A DNA stretch of 64,000 bases from an uncultured Nitrososphaera sp. (GTDB lineage Archaea > Thermoproteota > Nitrososphaeria > Nitrososphaerales > Nitrososphaeraceae): contig CAMLKF010000002.1 of assembly GCA_946480575.1 (NCBI GenBank), positions 6,206 to 70,205 on the forward strand, in the 5' to 3' direction. The notes below the pieces were generated by a model that saw only the letters and a program-made list of their open reading frames with translations, did no database searches and was not told the origin of the DNA. Numbering within the stretch: the first letter of the stretch is position 1; each line of letters begins with the position of its first letter. The position numbers were made by a program, and so were the translations under genes. Below are positions 61,327-64,000 of this stretch, in pieces.

Positions 61327-62103
61327 ATGGAAAAGAAGCGTCAACAAGAAATCAAGAGGACTATCAGAAAGAACTACGGCAAAATTGCGTTGCAGGAAAC
61401 CACAAAAGGCTCTGCTTGTTGCGGACCGGATTGCTGCTCGGTGGAATCCCCTGCGCAAGCCGCCGAGGTTGTAGGCTACCGTCCAAGTGACCTGAAGACA
61501 ATACCCCAAGCATCAATCCTTGGCGTGGGCTGCGGAGCACCTTTGAACTTTGCAGACATTCAGAAGGGCGAGACGGTTCTTGACCTTGGCTCAGGGGCTG
61601 GCATTGACGCTTTTCTTGCGGCGAACATCGTCGGCAAGTCGGGCAAGGTTATCGGTGTTGACATGACCGACGAAATGCTAGCGCGAGCTAGAAGAAACGC
61701 AAAGGAAGCCGGCTATTCAAATGTAGAGTTCAAAAAGGGCGACGTTGAAGAACGGATTCCAGTCGATGACAATTCGTTTGACCTTGTCATCAGCAACTGC
61801 GTCATCAACCTGACTACGGACAAGGTGAAGGCATTCAAAGAAGTTCGTCGAATCCTCAAACCTGGCGGCAGGATGGCAATATCCGATGTCGTTGCAGATA
61901 GAAGCCTTCCAAAAGAATCGATCAGCCTTGAAAAGTGGAGCGGATGCATTGACGGGGCGCTGCCAAAAGAAGAATATATCGATAGCATCAGAAAGGCGGG
62001 CTTCAAGAATGTGCAGGTGCTGAACGAGCAGCTCTATATGCAAGGGCAAAAAGTTAACGGAAGAAAGATTAGCAGCATCGTCATAAAGGCGGTCAAAGAA
62101 TAA
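61327..62103 (+). CDS. arsM: Arsenite methyltransferase
   Basis: A 258-residue SAM-dependent enzyme that methylates arsenite. The AdoMet site is [17 protein letters not shown], and the conserved [16 protein letters not shown] motif of ArsM follows. Its arsenic-binding cysteines lie in [10 protein letters not shown] near residues 36-45, in SNCVIN and in WSGCIDG. It is the first gene of a cassette with arsC and an aquaporin. ATG 61327 is preferred to TTG 61321. Confidence 0.93.
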   Translation: MEKKRQQEIKRTIRKNYGKIALQETTKGSACCGPDCCSVESPAQAAEVVGYRPSDLKTIPQASILGVGCGAPLNFADIQKGETVLDLGSGAGIDAFLAANIVGKSGKVIGVDMTDEMLARARRNAKEAGYSNVEFKKGDVEERIPVDDNSFDLVISNCVINLTTDKVKAFKEVRRILKPGGRMAISDVVADRSLPKESISLEKWSGCIDGALPKEEYIDSIRKAGFKNVQVLNEQLYMQGQKVNGRKISSIVIKAVKE

Positions 62104-62107
62104 AGAC

Positions 62108-62563
62108 ATGAAGTTCGTTTTCCCCAGAAGCAATAACAACAGCAAAGAGGGGAAAACTATCCTCTTTGTTTGCGTCGAGAACGCAGGCAGGAGCCAGATG
62201 GCTGAAGGGTTCTTTAATCAAAAATATCGACCAAAAGGCTACTGGGCGATAAGCGCAGGAACGAGACCGGTTTCGCAAATAAATCCACTGGCAGTGCAGG
62301 TTATGAAAGAAGTCGGCATCAACATCAGCAGCCAAAAGTCCAAGATAATCACGGAAGACATGATCAAGGGTTCAGAAAAATCGATAAACATGGGCTGCAT
62401 GGACAAGTCCGAGTGCCCTGTGCTTTTCATTAATAATGTGGTTGACTGGGGAATCGAAGACCCAAAGGGCAAGCCGATAGAGAAAGTCAGGAAGATAAGA
62501 GACGATATAGAGAGACGAGTTAGAGAAATTGCTGAAAGCCTCAAGAGACAAAATAGCGGCTAG
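62108..62563 (+). CDS. arsC: Arsenate reductase, low-MW phosphatase type
   Basis: A 151-residue thioredoxin-linked type ArsC or related tyrosine phosphatase. The P-loop is FVCVENAGRSQMAEGFF, with the nucleophile cysteine in CVENAGRS. ISAGTRPVSQINPLAVQVMK and a further cysteine pair in GCMDKSECPVL are as expected, and the catalytic Asp is in WGIEDPKGKP. It follows arsM by four bases and overlaps the aquaporin gene by 35 nt. Confidence 0.92.
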   Translation: MKFVFPRSNNNSKEGKTILFVCVENAGRSQMAEGFFNQKYRPKGYWAISAGTRPVSQINPLAVQVMKEVGINISSQKSKIITEDMIKGSEKSINMGCMDKSECPVLFINNVVDWGIEDPKGKPIEKVRKIRDDIERRVREIAESLKRQNSG

Positions 62564-63239
62564 GCTGACGCCTTGCAAGAAAAGGTTCGCAGCTGAGATA
62601 ATTGGGACATTTATTGTCGTCGTCTTAGCCACAGGCTCTATCGTGCTAGACGCCAAGTTCGGCGGCATCTTGGGGCTGCCGTTCATTGCCTTTGCCCCTT
62701 TTGTCGGAGTCGCTATCGGCGTTTATCTATTTGGCAAAATATCAATGGCGCACTTTAACCCCGCTGTCAGTGTGGCTTTTCTAATAAGTGAGCACATGAC
62801 AAAATTTCAACTGCTGCAATATTTTGCAGCTGAGATCATTGGAGCGCTGCTTGCAAGCCTGTTTGTGATGATGATTATTGGCACTGAAGCATCGCTAGGC
62901 GCAAACGCGCCGGATTATTCCTACCCGCTTCCGCTGGTATTTGGCATTGAAGTTTTGGCTACAGCGCTGCTAATGGCTGTCATTTATGCTGTAGTCCACA
63001 CTAAGGGCTTGCGAGGCTTTAGCGGCTTGGCAATAGGAGGAATTGTCGGTCTCGACATTTTCTTTCTAGCCTTCATATCTGGCGCATCTATGAACCCTGC
63101 AAGGTCGCTAGCGCCTGCGCTGCTCTCTGGTGTCCTTGGCAATTTGTGGCTCTATTGGAGTGCCACTTTCATTGGGAGTTCTGCTGTCGCCTTTGTAGTT
63201 CGCAGAAAGTTCAAGAAGAATGCCAAGACGACAGAATAG
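62529..63239 (+). CDS. Aquaporin/glycerol facilitator (arsenic cassette)
   Basis: A 236-residue MIP-family channel with six helices and two half-helix NPA motifs: MAHFNPAVSVAF and GASMNPARSLAPAL. The overlap with arsC places it in the arsenic cassette; aquaporins (AqpS-like) can pass arsenite, so it may release reduced arsenite. The first about 18 residues overlap arsC and are uncertain; an in-frame start further on is possible. Confidence 0.9.
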   Translation: MLKASRDKIAARLTPCKKRFAAEIIGTFIVVVLATGSIVLDAKFGGILGLPFIAFAPFVGVAIGVYLFGKISMAHFNPAVSVAFLISEHMTKFQLLQYFAAEIIGALLASLFVMMIIGTEASLGANAPDYSYPLPLVFGIEVLATALLMAVIYAVVHTKGLRGFSGLAIGGIVGLDIFFLAFISGASMNPARSLAPALLSGVLGNLWLYWSATFIGSSAVAFVVRRKFKKNAKTTE

Positions 63240-63511
63240 CAACCAAGATTGTGTCGCAGCAGATATGATGATGATGATGATGACGAGGCTAGCGCTGCAC
63301 CGCAGCAGAAGCAGCAACATTCCTGCCATGTGCAATTGGGACATTGGCTGGGTGAAGGGCTAGCCTTACATTCAGAAGGCAGGCAGCCACAGTGGGCGCA
63401 TTTTATCTGCATCAAACACACTCTTATAATCCCTTTTGAGCGGGGATATTCATTCTTCAGCTTTTTGTACAGGTCATCGCCGCATATCCAAGGATATAGT
63501 GGGACTTGCAT
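63152..63511 (-). CDS. Cysteine-rich ORF, uncertain
   Basis: A 119-residue ORF whose N-terminal half (DLYKKLKNEYPRSKGIIRVC, then CAHCGCLPSECK and CPNCTWQECCCFCC) is rich in cysteines and could bind metal. The C-terminal half is a serine repeat (TCA/TCG triplets) and then antisense to the aquaporin gene, where it is probably not meaningful. The 5' half may be real, cut by a frameshift at the repeat. Confidence 0.3.
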   Translation of the reverse strand: MQVPLYPWICGDDLYKKLKNEYPRSKGIIRVCLMQIKCAHCGCLPSECKASPSPSQCPNCTWQECCCFCCGAALASSSSSSSYLLRHNLGCYSVVLAFFLNFLRTTKATAELPMKVALQ

Positions 63512-63669
63512 ATTGCATAGAGAGTAAAAAATTAGGAGAGTGAATTAGTAGATAGAGACACGTATATACTCTCTATCTGTCATTGATGTCATCTACCTTA
63601 TATTGTTGCCTCGTCGTACATACAAGTCTTGATCTAGTCCTAGCGATCTTGTGACGCAACCTCTTCTCT

Positions 63670-64000
63670 TTAGTCTGTGCTATTAGTGGAGCCTGTAGTA
63701 GATGTCGTATTGCCCTGGGTGCTGCCACCACGTAATAAATTCATAGCTAGATCCAAGTGCATCATCGCGCCCTGATTGTCGTTATTCTGTAATGCCTTGC
63801 GTACTTCATCTAAATGCATCATTACCTCTTGATTTCCTCCTAAATTCATAGCTAGATCCAAGTGCATCATCGCGCCCTGATTGTCGTTATTCTGTAATGC
63901 CTTGCGTACTTCATCTAAATGCATCATTACCTCTTGATTTCCTCCTAAATTCATAGCTAGATCCAAGTGCATCATCGCGCCCTGATTGTCGTTATTCTGT
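63670..64000 (-). CDS. 35-residue repeat protein, cut by window edge
   Basis: The frame is open to the edge of the window, so the N-terminus is missing. The visible part has 105-nt tandem repeats at 63740, 63845 and 63950. Each encodes GGNQEVMMHLDEVRKALQNN followed by DNQGAMMHLDLAMNL. Every unit carries two MMHLD segments on predicted helices. The C-terminus is a Gly/Thr/Ser/Asn tail (STQGNTTSTTGSTNSTD). Units are nearly identical in DNA, so expansion is recent. Similar small exported His/Asp helical proteins occur in Nitrososphaera. The function is unknown. Confidence 0.7.
   Translation of the reverse strand, partial: QNNDNQGAMMHLDLAMNLGGNQEVMMHLDEVRKALQNNDNQGAMMHLDLAMNLGGNQEVMMHLDEVRKALQNNDNQGAMMHLDLAMNLLRGGSTQGNTTSTTGSTNSTD

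Noticed and set aside
63740..64000. CRISPR-like array at the right edge
   Set aside because: The 105-bp units are nearly identical with no spacers and encode a continuous repeat protein.

Overview
The window reads as chromosome of an ammonia-oxidising thaumarchaeon of the Nitrososphaera type (soil group I.1b). The strongest evidence is a full set of archaeal ammonia monooxygenase genes (amoC, amoB, amoA, amoX) that is dispersed over about 16 kb. Supporting evidence is the archaeal informational gene set (PCNA, RadA, RpoF, RpoL, TFS, L21e), a methylmalonyl-CoA mutase cluster fitting the 3-hydroxypropionate/4-hydroxybutyrate carbon-fixation cycle, TATA boxes 24-28 nt upstream of start codons (leaderless mRNAs), a PEFG-type C-terminal sorting signal and many short simple-sequence repeats.

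Layout. 0-7.5 kb: ilvC, then the methylmalonyl-CoA mutase genes (B12 subunit, MeaB-type GTPase, catalytic subunit, epimerase), a stand-alone asparagine-synthetase-like protein and a tiny YHS protein. 7.5-9 kb: decayed DNA with a truncated ABC ATPase. 9-28 kb: amoC, amoB, amoA and amoX, interleaved with an L21e-rpoF-DUF655-ksgA-hemK operon, radA, an isocitrate/isopropylmalate-type dehydrogenase, cobJ, aspartokinase, PCNA, TFS, rpoL, an AmrS-like radical SAM enzyme, tRNA-Pro and a PEFG-anchored surface protein. 28-46 kb: UDP-sugar dehydrogenase, mtnA, a DUF59-PqqD protein, a TrmB-like methyltransferase, glyS, an aminotransferase, an MFS exporter and a membrane-stress locus (htpX-pspAB facing pspA-pspAA). 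46-52 kb: a cytochrome oxidase operon (split CoxB, CoxA, a double cupredoxin, a half-size CtaA). 52-54 kb: an iron alcohol dehydrogenase and an SRPBCC protein. 54.1-57.4 kb: a degenerate integrated element at a tRNA-Lys(CTT) gene, with direct repeats of the tRNA 3' end, two integrase N-terminal fragments and a manganese catalase broken by one stop codon. 57.7-63.3 kb: a two-component pair, then an arsenic cassette (HxlR regulator, ArsM, ArsC, aquaporin). The window ends inside a secreted-type protein built of 35-residue repeats.

Functionally, the window links the ammonia-oxidation entry enzyme, the terminal oxidase with copper carriers, two steps of autotrophic carbon fixation, and core replication and transcription. 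A striking secondary theme is gene decay. At least seven recognisable genes carry frameshifts or stops (a beta-helix surface protein, an Ig-like secreted protein, CorA, Mn catalase, a SnoaL-like protein, a small membrane protein, an ABC ATPase), while the housekeeping genes beside them are intact. No CRISPR array or rRNA gene was seen. No single new multi-gene system stands out. The best leads are the recurrent GTTCCACTGGAA repeat, the tRNA-Lys integration scar, the ksgA/hemK frame junction, the basic-tailed PspAA and the small membrane genes beside amo genes.
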